A DNA stretch of 64,000 bases from Neobacillus niacini NBRC 15566 (GCF_001591505.1 NZ_BCVA01000020.1:1-64000); one strand, 5' to 3'; shown: positions 1 to 8,985, counted from the first letter of the stretch. Notes: a model not told the origin generated them from the letters alone. Made by a program: numbers and translations.

Positions 1-2
1 TT

Positions 3-68
3 CCAATGAGATTAGTCCCTCATCATAGAGTTTATGTGGGACCACAATCAAAAGAGAAAGGATGTTAA
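3..68 (+). CDS. C-terminal tail of an ORF that may enter from the left
   Basis: An open frame runs from the left edge to a TAA at 66-68 and ends in PQSKEKGC. It stops 3 bases before the next small gene starts, and an AGAGAAAGGATG stretch inside its end can serve as that gene's ribosome binding site. This looks like the 3' end of an upstream member of the same operon. Only 21 codons are visible, so no function can be given and it could be chance. Confidence 0.25.
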   Translation, partial: PMRLVPHHRVYVGPQSKEKGC

Positions 69-71
69 ATC

Positions 72-251
72 ATGAAAGAAAAAAAGATAGAACCACAATT
101 TCAAAGCGGGAAAAATGTTGACAAGGATTTTAAAGGCTTATACGGGATGGACCCGGAAATGAGTTTGCTATCAGTCAACTTCGCCACAACTGAAAATACG
201 TATTTAAATGAACATTATCAAGAAGACCCTAAAGAGGGCGAGTTCGAATAA
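72..251 (+). CDS. Small acidic hypothetical protein (59 aa) upstream of manganese catalase
   Basis: An ATG at 72 follows a purine-rich AGAAAGGATG site, and the frame runs 59 codons to a TAA at 249-251. The protein begins MKEKKIEPQFQSGKN and is charged, with no membrane segment or cysteine. It lies 57 bases upstream of the manganese catalase gene on the same strand with no terminator between, so it is probably co-transcribed. I do not recognise the family. Its position beside a spore-type Mn catalase makes a spore-associated role possible, but that is inference. Confidence 0.5.
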   Translation: MKEKKIEPQFQSGKNVDKDFKGLYGMDPEMSLLSVNFATTENTYLNEHYQEDPKEGEFE

Positions 252-308
252 GGGAAGGACCTTTGGGTAAGCTAATTTAGTAATAATTCAAACCTTGGAG
301 GTAATACT

Positions 309-1166
309 TTGTATTTCTATAGAGAAGACCTAATTAATATGATTGTTCCAGATAAACCGGATCCAGCGGCAGCAAAAGTTCTTCAGGAAACATTAGGCGG
401 AAGATTCGGCGAAATGCGCACAATGATGCAGTTTTTCTTTCAAAGCTCAAACTTTAGAGGTAATCAAAAGCAATACCGTGATTTAATCAGAGGGATTTTC
501 CTTGAGGAAATCAGCCATGTTGAACTTGTTCAAACAACGATCAATCAACTATTGAATGGGTCCGGTGAAGAGGCAGTTGGAGCCGGAGGTAGTAACGGTG
601 CTCCATTAGAAGAAGCGGTAAAAGAACACGCTAACCCTCATCATTTTATTATGGGAGCTCAAAGTTCACTTCCAGTAGATGCTGGAGGAAACCCTTGGTC
701 AGGTAATTATGTATATAGTCATGGAAACTTAATTAGTGATTTATTGGATAATGTTGTATTAGAATCAACCGGTGTCTTACAAAAAACACGGATTTATGAA
801 ATGAGCTCTAATAAAACGTTTAGGGAAACTTTAGCCTTCTTAATTGTCCGCGATAATGCACACCAAAACGCTTTCGCTAAGGCTCTTGAAACATTAGGTG
901 TGAATTGGGGGAAAATCTTCCCAGTACCGAACTATGACATAAACAAGTATCCAGAATGCCGTAAGTATGTAGAAATGGGCTTCCATAATGCTCAATTTAA
1001 CTTCAGACTTGATGAAACATTGATAGGTTCGATATTTCAAGGTGAATCGCCAAGCAGAGATTCTGGAACATTACAAGTAGTGCCGCCGCCACAAGGTTAT
1101 CCAGTTCCGGTAATGCCTGAAATGCCAAATGAGCATAGCCCTGGGATCAGTGATTTAAATAGATAA
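309..1166 (+). CDS. Manganese catalase family protein
   Basis: The 285-aa product belongs to the dimanganese (ferritin-like) catalase family, which disproportionates hydrogen peroxide. The four-helix-bundle metal ligands are visible as FLEEISHVELV (Glu and His near residues 60-70) and a later glutamate plus histidine in VLESTGVL and RDNAHQNAF. The C-terminal tail is proline-rich. The TTG start is chosen because a perfect GGAGGT lies at 297-302, six bases upstream. The length matches the YdbD/YjqC-type enzymes of Bacillus rather than the shorter coat protein CotJC (about 190 aa). A terminator follows directly. In spore formers such catalases are often spore-associated; that role is inferred here. 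Confidence 0.88.
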   Translation: MYFYREDLINMIVPDKPDPAAAKVLQETLGGRFGEMRTMMQFFFQSSNFRGNQKQYRDLIRGIFLEEISHVELVQTTINQLLNGSGEEAVGAGGSNGAPLEEAVKEHANPHHFIMGAQSSLPVDAGGNPWSGNYVYSHGNLISDLLDNVVLESTGVLQKTRIYEMSSNKTFRETLAFLIVRDNAHQNAFAKALETLGVNWGKIFPVPNYDINKYPECRKYVEMGFHNAQFNFRLDETLIGSIFQGESPSRDSGTLQVVPPPQGYPVPVMPEMPNEHSPGISDLNR

Positions 1167-1170
1167 AGTA

Positions 1171-1206
1171 AAAAGGATGAGACACAGATGTGTTCATCCT
1201 TTTTTT
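1171..1206 (+). terminator. Rho-independent terminator of the catalase operon
   Basis: AAAAGGATGA pairs with TCATCCTTTT around a small inner ACA/TGT stem and ends in a run of T. It sits 5 bases after the catalase stop codon, and the gene on the other strand ends just beyond, so it may work for both. Confidence 0.85.
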
Positions 1207-1215
1207 GTGGTGAAA

Positions 1216-1728
1216 TTAACAATCGCCATGCTTATTTAGATGTAATGGTGGCGGAATCAGCCAGCCTTTTTCTTTATTTAAACGAAGGACTTTTGCTCCC
1301 AGTGCAGCTTTTTGAGCATGGATTTGCCCATACATCATCGCTACGTCTTCTCTAATTGATTTACCGATTATTTGGCTGCATAACACTAATCCAGCAGCGA
1401 TATCAGCAGATAACCCGGCAGCAATAGCAGGGTCCGGAATACGTGCACCTACTGGAATATCCTCTAAACAAGCTTCAGGTGGTTCTGGCTGCGCAGGTGG
1501 CAAGCCAATGCCATTTTCTTTTAAAAGCTCTTCCAATTGCTTTTTCTCTTGTTGGCAAAGTTCAGTTGCTTCCATTAATAATTTCTTTAGGTCATCATCA
1601 CCTGCATGGTTTATCATGGTTAGATATCCTGCAATCATCCCATTGCCTGCTAACAATGAAGACCATAAATCAAATGCTTCGCCATAGTGTAAAGGCTCTT
1701 CTTTAGGGTTGCCGCTTAAAATTCCCAT
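1216..1728 (-). CDS. DUF3231 family protein
   Basis: The protein is 170 aa. It starts MGILSGNPKEEPLHYGEAFD and resembles the DUF3231 family, a helical-bundle family common in Bacillus and likely ferritin-like or coat-like. The frame is open 78 bases further upstream, but I place the start at 1728 because AAGGAGGG lies eight bases before that ATG. There is a proline-rich stretch near residue 80 (PPAQPEPPEA) and the tail ends in a cysteine. It is convergent with the manganese catalase gene. No enzymatic motif is visible and its function is unknown. Its neighbours suggest a stress or spore setting, but only weakly. Confidence 0.7.
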   Translation of the reverse strand: MGILSGNPKEEPLHYGEAFDLWSSLLAGNGMIAGYLTMINHAGDDDLKKLLMEATELCQQEKKQLEELLKENGIGLPPAQPEPPEACLEDIPVGARIPDPAIAAGLSADIAAGLVLCSQIIGKSIREDVAMMYGQIHAQKAALGAKVLRLNKEKGWLIPPPLHLNKHGDC

Positions 1729-1899
1729 CGTTGCCCTCCTTAGTGTGTAGGTAAATTTATTCAATACAGTGCCACCTTTCTTGAAGCACATCAATAGGGT
1801 TTCCATTTCGAGACCCTCTCATTAATTTTTTATCATTATCGTCTATTTTATGTTTGCCAAAATCTATGCCTTTCGCAGGTCGACTAACTGCGACAAGCT

Positions 1900-2091
1900 C
1901 CCACTTGACCGAAAAAAGTGAAAATCGGAAATTGGGTCAAATGGAGGCCTCCCACTTGACCGAAAAAAGTGAAAATCGGAAATTGGGTCAAGTAGAAGGC
2001 ACCCACTTGACCGAAAAAAGTGAAAATCAGAAATTGGGTCAAATAGAAGGCACCCACTTGACCGAAAAAATGAAAATCGGTAATCGGGTCA
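1900..2091. repeat. Four 51-bp tandem repeats with palindromic core
   Basis: Units begin at 1900, 1951, 2002 and 2053 (CCCACTTGACCGAAAAAAG), a constant 51-bp period. Each unit holds TTGACC near the left and GGGTCAA near the right, with CCGA and TCGG inside, so each can fold as a hairpin. Unit 4 has a short internal deletion. The 9-10 bases between units vary slightly. Because 51 is a multiple of three, one frame stays open, but the repeat is intergenic between DUF3231 and a LysE-type gene. Together with its unique edges it fills the 450-base space from 1729 to 2178, where I see no gene. Confidence 0.85.
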
Positions 2092-2178
2092 AAAAGGAAT
2101 ATAGAATTTTAGGACATGAGTCTGGATAATCTACATAAAATGTACAAGTTGAGATATAGGTGGAGTGGAGTGGTTTTT

Positions 2179-2808
2179 TTGAGTATTAGCATTTTAGTGA
2201 GTTACATAATTTTGGGCTTTACGCTGGCAGCCCCAATAGGTCCTGTAAATTCTGCGCGTTTAGATAAGGGGATAAAGAATGGCTTTTGGCATGCGTGGGT
2301 AGTTGGTGCAGGTTCAATGGTTGCTGATGGATTCTTTATGCTGCTCGTTTATTTAGGGATGGTTCAATTTTTGGGTGTCCCGATTATTCAAATTTTCTTA
2401 TGGTTATTCGGCGGATTTATCCTAATCTATTCAGGAGTCGAAAGTATGAAAAATGCAAATACCATTACCCTAACCTATAGCAGGGAGAAAGAATCATTAA
2501 TAAAGTGTTTCTTTACAGGATTTATTATGTCAATTACAAGTCCATTATCTGTTTTATTTTGGTTGGGGATATATGGTTCTGTCTTAGCCAAAACAGCTCA
2601 AACATCCGGGACTGAATCATTGTTAATTTATAGCAGTATGATTTTCCTTGGATTGACCATATGGGACGTATTTGTTGCAGCACTCACAACTGGATTTCGA
2701 AAGTTACTGACTGTTAAAAGTTTAATTGCCATCTCAATCATTTCGGGTGCTTCGCTCGTTTTGTTTGGTTTATATTTTGGATATCAGGGGATAAATGCGC
2801 TCTTCTAG
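2179..2808 (+). CDS. LysE/RhtB-family amino acid exporter
   Basis: The product is a polytopic membrane protein of 209 aa with about six hydrophobic segments. It carries the LysE/RhtB hallmark near the N-terminus (LAAPIGPVNSARLDKG). The family exports amino acids or similar small molecules by proton exchange. I choose TTG at 2179 because GGAGTGG lies just upstream and family members normally begin a few residues before the first helix. The frame is open back to 2116. It stands alone between the 51-bp repeats and the restriction-modification genes, so its substrate cannot be inferred from context. Confidence 0.8.
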   Translation: MSISILVSYIILGFTLAAPIGPVNSARLDKGIKNGFWHAWVVGAGSMVADGFFMLLVYLGMVQFLGVPIIQIFLWLFGGFILIYSGVESMKNANTITLTYSREKESLIKCFFTGFIMSITSPLSVLFWLGIYGSVLAKTAQTSGTESLLIYSSMIFLGLTIWDVFVAALTTGFRKLLTVKSLIAISIISGASLVLFGLYFGYQGINALF

Positions 2809-2894
2809 TTAAAATATAAAATTAATACCTTCCTCCCTGTACTGTGATAGAATATAATAAAACTTTATTGGAAACACAACAAGAGGGGATTGAC

Positions 2895-3974
2895 ATGATT
2901 TTAAAGAACAAAAACCAAGTAAATAATACGCAAAATGAAGAGAAAAAAGAGTTTGCCATCCACAGTCGAAGATATTTAGGAGCGAAAACAAAGTTGCTTC
3001 CATTAATAGAAGATGTGGTCAATAAATCGATTCAAGAGTGGCACTCATTTACAGACTTATTTGGCGGAACGGGTGTTGTCGGAAATCGATTTAATAAACC
3101 AGGTAAGGAACTAATTATAAATGATTTGCTTTTTTCTAACATTCACAGTTATCACACCTTTTTCTCCCCGGAACCATTTGATAAGAATAAAGTAGCTTCT
3201 ATCTTACAAACGTTTAATGAAGCAGATGTGAAGGAAGATAACTACTTTTCCATTAATTATGGTGATAAATATTTCACAAAAGAAAACGCGCGGAAAGTTG
3301 GATATGTTCGTGACAAAATGGAAGAATTAAAGCAGACAGGCAAAGTGAACAACAGAGAATTCTCCATTCTTTTCACCTCCCTTATGTATGCTTTGGACAA
3401 GGCTGCAAATACGGTGGGACATTACGAGGCATACCGTAAGAACCTTGATATGTTTAACCCCATTACATTGCTCATGCCGGCTTTGACTGAGAATGAAACC
3501 AATCGATTAAATAAAATCTATCAACGCGACGCGAATGAATTGGTAAGAGAAATAAATACAGACATACTTTATATAGATACTCCCTATAATTCAAGACAAT
3601 ATGTTGATTCCTATCATCTTTTAGAAAATTTAGCCATGTGGGAAAAGCCGGAACTCGAAGGAGTGGCAAGGAAAATTAGTTCTGAAGACCGTCAATATGG
3701 CAAAAGTAAATATTGTTTAAAGTCTGCTCCAGAAGCATTTGATGATTTAATTCAACACGTAAATGCTAAACTCATCGTGGTATCTTATAGTAATATGGCT
3801 GAGAAGGGCGATGGCCGTTCAAACGCCAAGATATCTGATCATGAGATGATTTCATCACTAGAAAAACGCGGTAAAACCATTAGCTATGAACAAGACTACA
3901 AGCATTTTACAACAGGGCTGAAAGATATAGATAATTATCAAGAACGCCTTTTTGTGTGTCATGTTGGACAATAG
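2895..3974 (+). CDS. DNA adenine methyltransferase, D12 class (type IIS R-M, methylase 1)
   Basis: This 359-aa N6-adenine methyltransferase transfers a methyl group from S-adenosylmethionine to adenine in the recognition site. Visible motifs are RRYLGAKTKLL (motif X, about residues 25-35), DLFGGTGVVG (motif I, about 54-63) and IDTPYNSRQY (motif IV, DTPYN at about 228-232). The usual motif is DPPY, so the first proline is replaced by threonine. The start at 2895 follows AGAGGGG; the frame is open to 2844. A second methyltransferase and an endonuclease follow, so this enzyme probably protects one strand of an asymmetric site. Confidence 0.87.
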   Translation: MILKNKNQVNNTQNEEKKEFAIHSRRYLGAKTKLLPLIEDVVNKSIQEWHSFTDLFGGTGVVGNRFNKPGKELIINDLLFSNIHSYHTFFSPEPFDKNKVASILQTFNEADVKEDNYFSINYGDKYFTKENARKVGYVRDKMEELKQTGKVNNREFSILFTSLMYALDKAANTVGHYEAYRKNLDMFNPITLLMPALTENETNRLNKIYQRDANELVREINTDILYIDTPYNSRQYVDSYHLLENLAMWEKPELEGVARKISSEDRQYGKSKYCLKSAPEAFDDLIQHVNAKLIVVSYSNMAEKGDGRSNAKISDHEMISSLEKRGKTISYEQDYKHFTTGLKDIDNYQERLFVCHVGQ

Positions 3975-3982
3975 GTGAAAAA

Positions 3983-4888
3983 ATGACATTTATTAAATCA
4001 CCTTTAAACTATACAGGTGGTAAACATAAGCTCCTGCCGCAGCTGACAAACCTGTTTCCGCCTAACGTTAATATTTTTATTGACCTCTTTACGGGGGGGG
4101 CGAATGTTGCAGTAAATATCGATTCACAAAAAACATTTGCTTTTGACATCAATGGACGATTGATATCTCTGTTTAATTATCTGAAAAACCATTCCTATGA
4201 AAACGTTGTTTCTGGAATCGAAGAAATCGTTGCTCACTATGAATTAAGTGATACGATGAATAAAGGCTATGATTTCTATCAGGCAAACAGTGCCGACGGA
4301 GTGGGTTTATATAATAAGGAAAAATATCTTCAATTAAGAAAAGATTATAATGAATCGATAAATAAATTTCCCATGGATTTACAATTCTTCACGTTGATTA
4401 TCTTTGGATTTAATAATCAAATAAGATTTAACAAATTGGGCGGATACAATATACCAGTTGGAAAAAGAGATTTTAATAACAATGTTAGGGAAAATCTGTT
4501 TCAGTTTATGCAAGCCATGCAAATCCGAGACGTTGAATTTCACGAGAAGGATTTTCGTGAGGTATCTATCCATCAGTTAGGCTCTGGTGATTTTCTTTAT
4601 GCCGATCCTCCCTATCTGATTACAACTGCCACGTATAATGAACAAAATGGCTGGACAGAAGAACATGAAAGAAGTTTATTAGAGCTATTGGATTCATTAA
4701 ATTACCGTAAAGTAAAGTTTGCACTATCAAATGTTCTTGAAAAAAGTGATCGGAAAAATACAATACTAGAAAATTGGGCGCGCAATTATCACATACATGA
4801 CCTAAAAATGAATTACAGTAATTCTAGTTATCAAAAGAAAAAACAGACCGGCTCATTAGAGCGAGAAGTGCTAATCACGAATTATTGA
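3983..4888 (+). CDS. DNA adenine methyltransferase, D12 class (type IIS R-M, methylase 2)
   Basis: The 301-aa protein is a Dam/DpnM-like D12-class N6-adenine methyltransferase. NYTGGKHKLL (motif X, residues 9-18), IDLFTGGANV (motif I, 33-42) and a canonical DPPY (208-211) are all present. The ATG at 3983 has AGGTGA just upstream, and this site overlaps the stop codon of methylase 1, so the two are translationally linked. The proteins are not recent duplicates, since only motif-level similarity is seen. Two adenine methylases are expected when both strands of an asymmetric site carry a target adenine. A terminator overlaps its stop codon, separating it from the endonuclease. Confidence 0.88.
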   Translation: MTFIKSPLNYTGGKHKLLPQLTNLFPPNVNIFIDLFTGGANVAVNIDSQKTFAFDINGRLISLFNYLKNHSYENVVSGIEEIVAHYELSDTMNKGYDFYQANSADGVGLYNKEKYLQLRKDYNESINKFPMDLQFFTLIIFGFNNQIRFNKLGGYNIPVGKRDFNNNVRENLFQFMQAMQIRDVEFHEKDFREVSIHQLGSGDFLYADPPYLITTATYNEQNGWTEEHERSLLELLDSLNYRKVKFALSNVLEKSDRKNTILENWARNYHIHDLKMNYSNSSYQKKKQTGSLEREVLITNY

Positions 4889-4909
4889 GGATTAGCGCTT
4901 CTTTTTTTT
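4866..4909 (+). terminator. Terminator between methylase 2 and the endonuclease
   Basis: AAGTGCTAATC (4866-4876) pairs with GATTAGCGCTT (4890-4900), followed by eight T. The hairpin includes the last codons and stop of methylase 2. It means the endonuclease is probably transcribed from its own promoter or only by read-through, which would let methylation precede cutting. Confidence 0.85.
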
Positions 4910-4971
4910 ACATCTTTTTTCTTGTGATGTAAAAAGCTATATTAGAATGGAAGGGTAAGGGAGGGGTGTTT

Positions 4972-6852
4972 ATGGTTAGGGATAGCGTTTGGAGTATCAA
5001 TACCACATTGAGGTCTCCTGACCGGTTGCAGGGATACATAGAAATAGTTCGGATTATGCAAGGAAGGACAAGGGACGAGGAATTTGAGAAAGACTTCTTT
5101 TTTGAAACCATTCGTCGAGGCTTATACCAGCCAAACAGTAAGGATCCTGTGTGGAAAAAGCGTGTGAGCAGTTTTTTACCAAAAGAAGATTTTAGTTATA
5201 TCTTATCGGAAGAAGAAGTTAACGATTTAATGTCAACCGTCTTTTATAAAAATAAAACCTATCAAGATGATCAATTTAAAATTTATGCCTTTCGTGGAAG
5301 AACAGCATTCTCTCCTCTTACAAACTTTGGTTTTGTACGAAATAGAGATGAATTTGGTAAGGTCTCGTTGACTCCATTAGGAGAAGCATTTTCACAAGGG
5401 ATCAACACGGAGAATATGTTCCTTAGGATGTTCTTAAAATGGCAGCTTGATAACCCAACGGAAATAAATGGCTTTAATATTATGCCGTTCGTAGCAACCG
5501 TAAAAGTCATAGCAGGGGTCAATCAAAGAGCCGAAAAGTTAGGTTTGCGTCCGGTAGGTATCTCCTTTGATGAAATGAAAATGTATATTCCTACTTTAGT
5601 CAATGCAAAAAATATTGCTCATACCATTGAGCAAATTATTGATTATAGACTTAAGGTAAAAAGTATGGGCGGAATGGATAGAGAAGAATTCAAACAAAGT
5701 TTCTTTAATGATTTTACTGAGAGGGTATTCAACACAAAAAGCGAGGAATCCCTCAAAACGAAAAAGTCGAATCTTCGTGATTATGCAGATTCTGCGATAA
5801 GGTACTTCCGTGAAACGGGGATCCTTTATTTGCGTGGCGGTGGCCGGTATATTGATATCTCACCTAGTAGAACAAGAGAAGCTGCCTTCATCTCAGAGGA
5901 ATTCACAGCAGAGGCTGATAATTTTAAAAATGTGGATGACTATATAAATTACTTAAGTGACACACAAACCCCAGATCTGCCATGGGAAACGTTTAGTCAA
6001 TTAGGGATTGAATATAATAATCTATATGTAAAACATGAAAGAATACAAAATGCGATTGCTAAAATAAGGCCAGATGCTGTCAGGAATAGTGATTATATTG
6101 AAAAATTTACCGACATCAATAGGTTAGCGGACGCAGTACAATCTTTACGTCAATTGATTAGACAGTCAACCAGAACTTTAAAAATGTTCAAGAACGACCA
6201 ATTCTTAAAATTAAAAGAAATCTCGATTGCTATAGAAGAGATGAGCGGGAGAACCCAAAGCTTTCGTAAGTTTCCAGAGGTGCAAAAACCATCTGTACGT
6301 TTAGAATGGTTATTTGCAGAAAGCTTAGTTGCGATTGGAAATGCAAATTTTATCAAACCTAATTACAATGTCGGTGATGATGGAATACCACTTTGGACAG
6401 CAAGAGGAAATGTAGAAGACTTATTGGCTGATTATCCGGACTTTCAATTAGTTGGTGAAGTGACCATGATGCAAGGTCATGATCAATGGATTAACGAAGG
6501 CCAACCAGTCATGAGGCATGTAGCAGATTTGTCGAAGAAATCGACAAAGCCGACAATAGGTCTATTTCTAGCGCCTTCACTGCATAGAGATACAATCAAT
6601 ACTTTTTTTGGAAATGTGAAATATCCTATTTTTGAGGGTCAAACCTTGGCGATTATTCCTTTAACACTAAAAAGCTATGCCAAAATCATCAATAAAATTT
6701 TTGAAATAAGAAATGTTGGCAGTTCATTTTCCCAAAAGGATTTATGGAATTTGTTTTCAGCGTTACACCATATCGCTGTTCAGCAAATTGATGATTCAAC
6801 CCAATGGATACCAACCATTGATCAATATATAGACAGTTTTTGTAATCAATAA
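4972..6852 (+). CDS. AlwI/BspD6I-family type IIS restriction or nicking endonuclease
   Basis: The 626-aa protein matches the AlwI restriction endonuclease family (RE_AlwI), which includes AlwI, MlyI, PleI and the nickases N.BstNBI/Nt.BspD6I. The catalytic region shows VRLEWLF (E445), NVEDLL (D483), GEVTMMQ (E496) and INEGQPV (E509). The spacing 38-13-13 equals that of the active-site residues I recall for Nt.BspD6I (E418, D456, E469, E482). The N-terminal part would be the DNA recognition region. The start at 4972 follows GGGAGGGG. I see no separate small-subunit gene of the BspD6I kind and no control protein gene. The recognition sequence cannot be read from the protein. Confidence 0.87.
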   Translation: MVRDSVWSINTTLRSPDRLQGYIEIVRIMQGRTRDEEFEKDFFFETIRRGLYQPNSKDPVWKKRVSSFLPKEDFSYILSEEEVNDLMSTVFYKNKTYQDDQFKIYAFRGRTAFSPLTNFGFVRNRDEFGKVSLTPLGEAFSQGINTENMFLRMFLKWQLDNPTEINGFNIMPFVATVKVIAGVNQRAEKLGLRPVGISFDEMKMYIPTLVNAKNIAHTIEQIIDYRLKVKSMGGMDREEFKQSFFNDFTERVFNTKSEESLKTKKSNLRDYADSAIRYFRETGILYLRGGGRYIDISPSRTREAAFISEEFTAEADNFKNVDDYINYLSDTQTPDLPWETFSQLGIEYNNLYVKHERIQNAIAKIRPDAVRNSDYIEKFTDINRLADAVQSLRQLIRQSTRTLKMFKNDQFLKLKEISIAIEEMSGRTQSFRKFPEVQKPSVRLEWLFAESLVAIGNANFIKPNYNVGDDGIPLWTARGNVEDLLADYPDFQLVGEVTMMQGHDQWINEGQPVMRHVADLSKKSTKPTIGLFLAPSLHRDTINTFFGNVKYPIFEGQTLAIIPLTLKSYAKIINKIFEIRNVGSSFSQKDLWNLFSALHHIAVQQIDDSTQWIPTIDQYIDSFCNQ

Positions 6853-6853
6853 G

Positions 6854-6884
6854 AAGACATGTGCGCTAATCACATGTCTTTTTT
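6854..6884 (+). terminator. Terminator of the restriction endonuclease gene
   Basis: AAGACATGTG pairs perfectly with CACATGTCTT over a 7-base loop, then a T run. It begins two bases after the endonuclease stop codon. Confidence 0.9.
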
Positions 6885-6899
6885 GCTATGCAATCAAAC

Positions 6900-6927
6900 T
6901 TGACTTTTTAGAAATTGTGCGTATAAT
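6900..6927 (+). promoter_or_regulatory. Probable sigma-A promoter of the LTA synthase gene
   Basis: TTGACT at 6900-6905 and a perfect TATAAT at 6922-6927 are separated by 16 bases. The site follows the previous terminator and lies about 125 bases before the LTA synthase start. A second, weaker TTGTTC/TATAAA pair lies at about 6971-6997. Confidence 0.55.
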
Positions 6928-7053
6928 ACTCATTTGTGTTGAATTATTTTATTTCGATTATGTTCATAGATTGTTCATATTTACTTGATACTATAAATCT
7001 ATTAAACTCATAAAAAAATAAATGATATTTTGCTAAAAGGCAGGTGCAACAAA

Positions 7054-8985
7054 ATGAATAACTTAATTCAAAGGAGTCAGGGAATTTTTAATAAATATAT
7101 TGGCTTTTTCTTTTTAGCTGTTTTCTTTCTTTGGATGAAAACATATTTGGCGCAATTAACTCAATTTGACTTAGGAATCGAAAATACATTACAAAAAATT
7201 CTTTTATTTGTGAACCCTTTAGGATCATCCCTACTTTTTTTAGGCTTTGCTTTATTATTTAAAGGACGAAAAAAATATATTGCATTACTTGTGATTGACT
7301 TCTTTTTATCTTTTCTATTATTTGCAAATGTGGTTTATTACAGATTCTTTAATGACTTTATTACGCTGCCAACTTTAACTCAGACCCAAAACTTTGGGGA
7401 TGTTAGTGGAAGTGTGGTAACACTTTTAAGACCTTATGATTTCTTATTCTTTATCGATATCATTGTTTTAGTTGTATTACTTGCTTTCCGAATGGTGAAG
7501 GTTGAGTATAAAGATATGAACCGCAGGAAAGTAGCTGCTGTATTCTCGTTATCATTGGCAATTTCATGTGGAAATCTTGGACTAGCTGAAAGTGATCGTC
7601 CACAGTTGTTAACAAGAGGATTTGACCGTAACTATATCGTCAAATATTTAGGAATGTACAACTACACAATCTATGACGCGGTAAAAAGTACAAAAGCATC
7701 AGCACAGAGAGTTATGGCTAATAGTGACGATATAACTGAAGTGATCAACTATACAAAATCTAATTACGCTGTGCCTAACCCTGCATACTTTGGGGCGGGA
7801 AAAGGTATGAACGTGATTTATTTACATCTAGAATCTATGCAGAATTTCCTTATTAATTATAAGTTGAATGGAGAAGAAGTAACGCCTTTCCTTAATTCAT
7901 TAACAAAGGATCAAAACACGCTTTATTTTGATAATTTCTTCCATCAAACTGCCCAAGGTAAGACAGCTGATGCAGAATTTATCCTTGAAAATTCATTATA
8001 TGGATTACCGCAGGGTTCTGCTTTTACAACAAAAGGATTAAATACGTATCAAGCAGCACCAGCAATTTTAGCAACTCATGGATATACGTCTGCTGTTTTT
8101 CACGGAAATTCAGGAAGTTTCTGGAATCGTGATGAAATTTATAAATCGTTTGGATATAGCCACTTTTTTGACGAAAATTTCTATAATATGAATCCGGATG
8201 ATCTTGCAGAGTATGGATTGATGGATAAGCCATTTTTTAAAGAATCGATCCCAATGTTGGAATCATTACCACAGCCTTTTTATACTAAGTTTATTACTGT
8301 TTCAAATCATTATCCTTACCCGCTGGCTGAAGAAGAAGCAACGATTGCTCCACATACTACAGGTGATAAATCTGTTGATACCTACTTCCAGACAGCTCGT
8401 TATGCGGATGAGGCATTAAAGCAATTCTTTGATTATCTCAAAGAATCTGGACTATACGATAACTCTATTATTGTGATGTATGGTGACCATTATGGTATTT
8501 CAGAAAATCATAATAAAGCAATGGAAAAAGTTTTAGGAAAAGAAATTACTGATTTTGACAGCGCAGGATTACAACGTGTACCATTCTTTATTCGCGTACC
8601 TGGTATGGAGGGTGGAGTTAACCACGAATACGGTGGACAAATTGACATCCTGCCTACACTTCTTCACTTGTTAGGAATTGATACAAAAGATTATGTTCAG
8701 TTCGGTACTGACCTGTTATCTGAACAGCATGATGATCTTGTACCTTTCCGTGATGGCAGCTTTATGAGCCCAACTATTTCCGCAGTCGGAGGTAAGTTCT
8801 ATGACTCCACTACCGGCTTGGAAATAGATGAAACAAGGCTGGAAGAGGCAGAGAATCTTCAGAATATCGTAGAAAATAAGCTGGCTCTTTCTGATAAGGT
8901 AGTAAATGGAGACTTATTACGTTTCTATAATCCTGAAAACTTTACACCAATTGACCGAACACAATACAATTACAATAAAAAATAG
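7054..8985 (+). CDS. Lipoteichoic acid synthase family protein
   Basis: The 643-aa protein polymerises glycerol phosphate from phosphatidylglycerol on the outer face of the membrane. The N-terminal third has about five membrane segments, followed by an extracellular sulfatase-like catalytic domain. Catalytic residues are visible as LHLESMQNF (metal ligand Glu, about 260) and GKTADAEF (nucleophile Thr, about 304), plus YGDHYGI near the C-terminal metal site. Length and order match LtaS of Firmicutes. Bacillus has several paralogues, so which one this is stays open. I choose the ATG at 7054 over the upstream TTG. The gene is monocistronic between two terminators. Confidence 0.92.
   Translation: MNNLIQRSQGIFNKYIGFFFLAVFFLWMKTYLAQLTQFDLGIENTLQKILLFVNPLGSSLLFLGFALLFKGRKKYIALLVIDFFLSFLLFANVVYYRFFNDFITLPTLTQTQNFGDVSGSVVTLLRPYDFLFFIDIIVLVVLLAFRMVKVEYKDMNRRKVAAVFSLSLAISCGNLGLAESDRPQLLTRGFDRNYIVKYLGMYNYTIYDAVKSTKASAQRVMANSDDITEVINYTKSNYAVPNPAYFGAGKGMNVIYLHLESMQNFLINYKLNGEEVTPFLNSLTKDQNTLYFDNFFHQTAQGKTADAEFILENSLYGLPQGSAFTTKGLNTYQAAPAILATHGYTSAVFHGNSGSFWNRDEIYKSFGYSHFFDENFYNMNPDDLAEYGLMDKPFFKESIPMLESLPQPFYTKFITVSNHYPYPLAEEEATIAPHTTGDKSVDTYFQTARYADEALKQFFDYLKESGLYDNSIIVMYGDHYGISENHNKAMEKVLGKEITDFDSAGLQRVPFFIRVPGMEGGVNHEYGGQIDILPTLLHLLGIDTKDYVQFGTDLLSEQHDDLVPFRDGSFMSPTISAVGGKFYDSTTGLEIDETRLEEAENLQNIVENKLALSDKVVNGDLLRFYNPENFTPIDRTQYNYNKK

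Noticed and set aside
309..1166. Spore coat protein CotJC
   Set aside because: The protein is about 95 residues longer than CotJC and has the proline-rich tail of YdbD/YjqC-type manganese catalases; no cotJA/cotJB-like genes are recognisable upstream.
1900..2091. CRISPR array
   Set aside because: Units of 51 bp are joined by near-identical 9-10 base links, so there are no unique spacers, and no cas genes are present.
1854..2129. A 91-codon open frame across the 51-bp repeats
   Set aside because: The frame is open only because the repeat period is a multiple of three; there is no ribosome binding site, and the peptide is the repeat itself.
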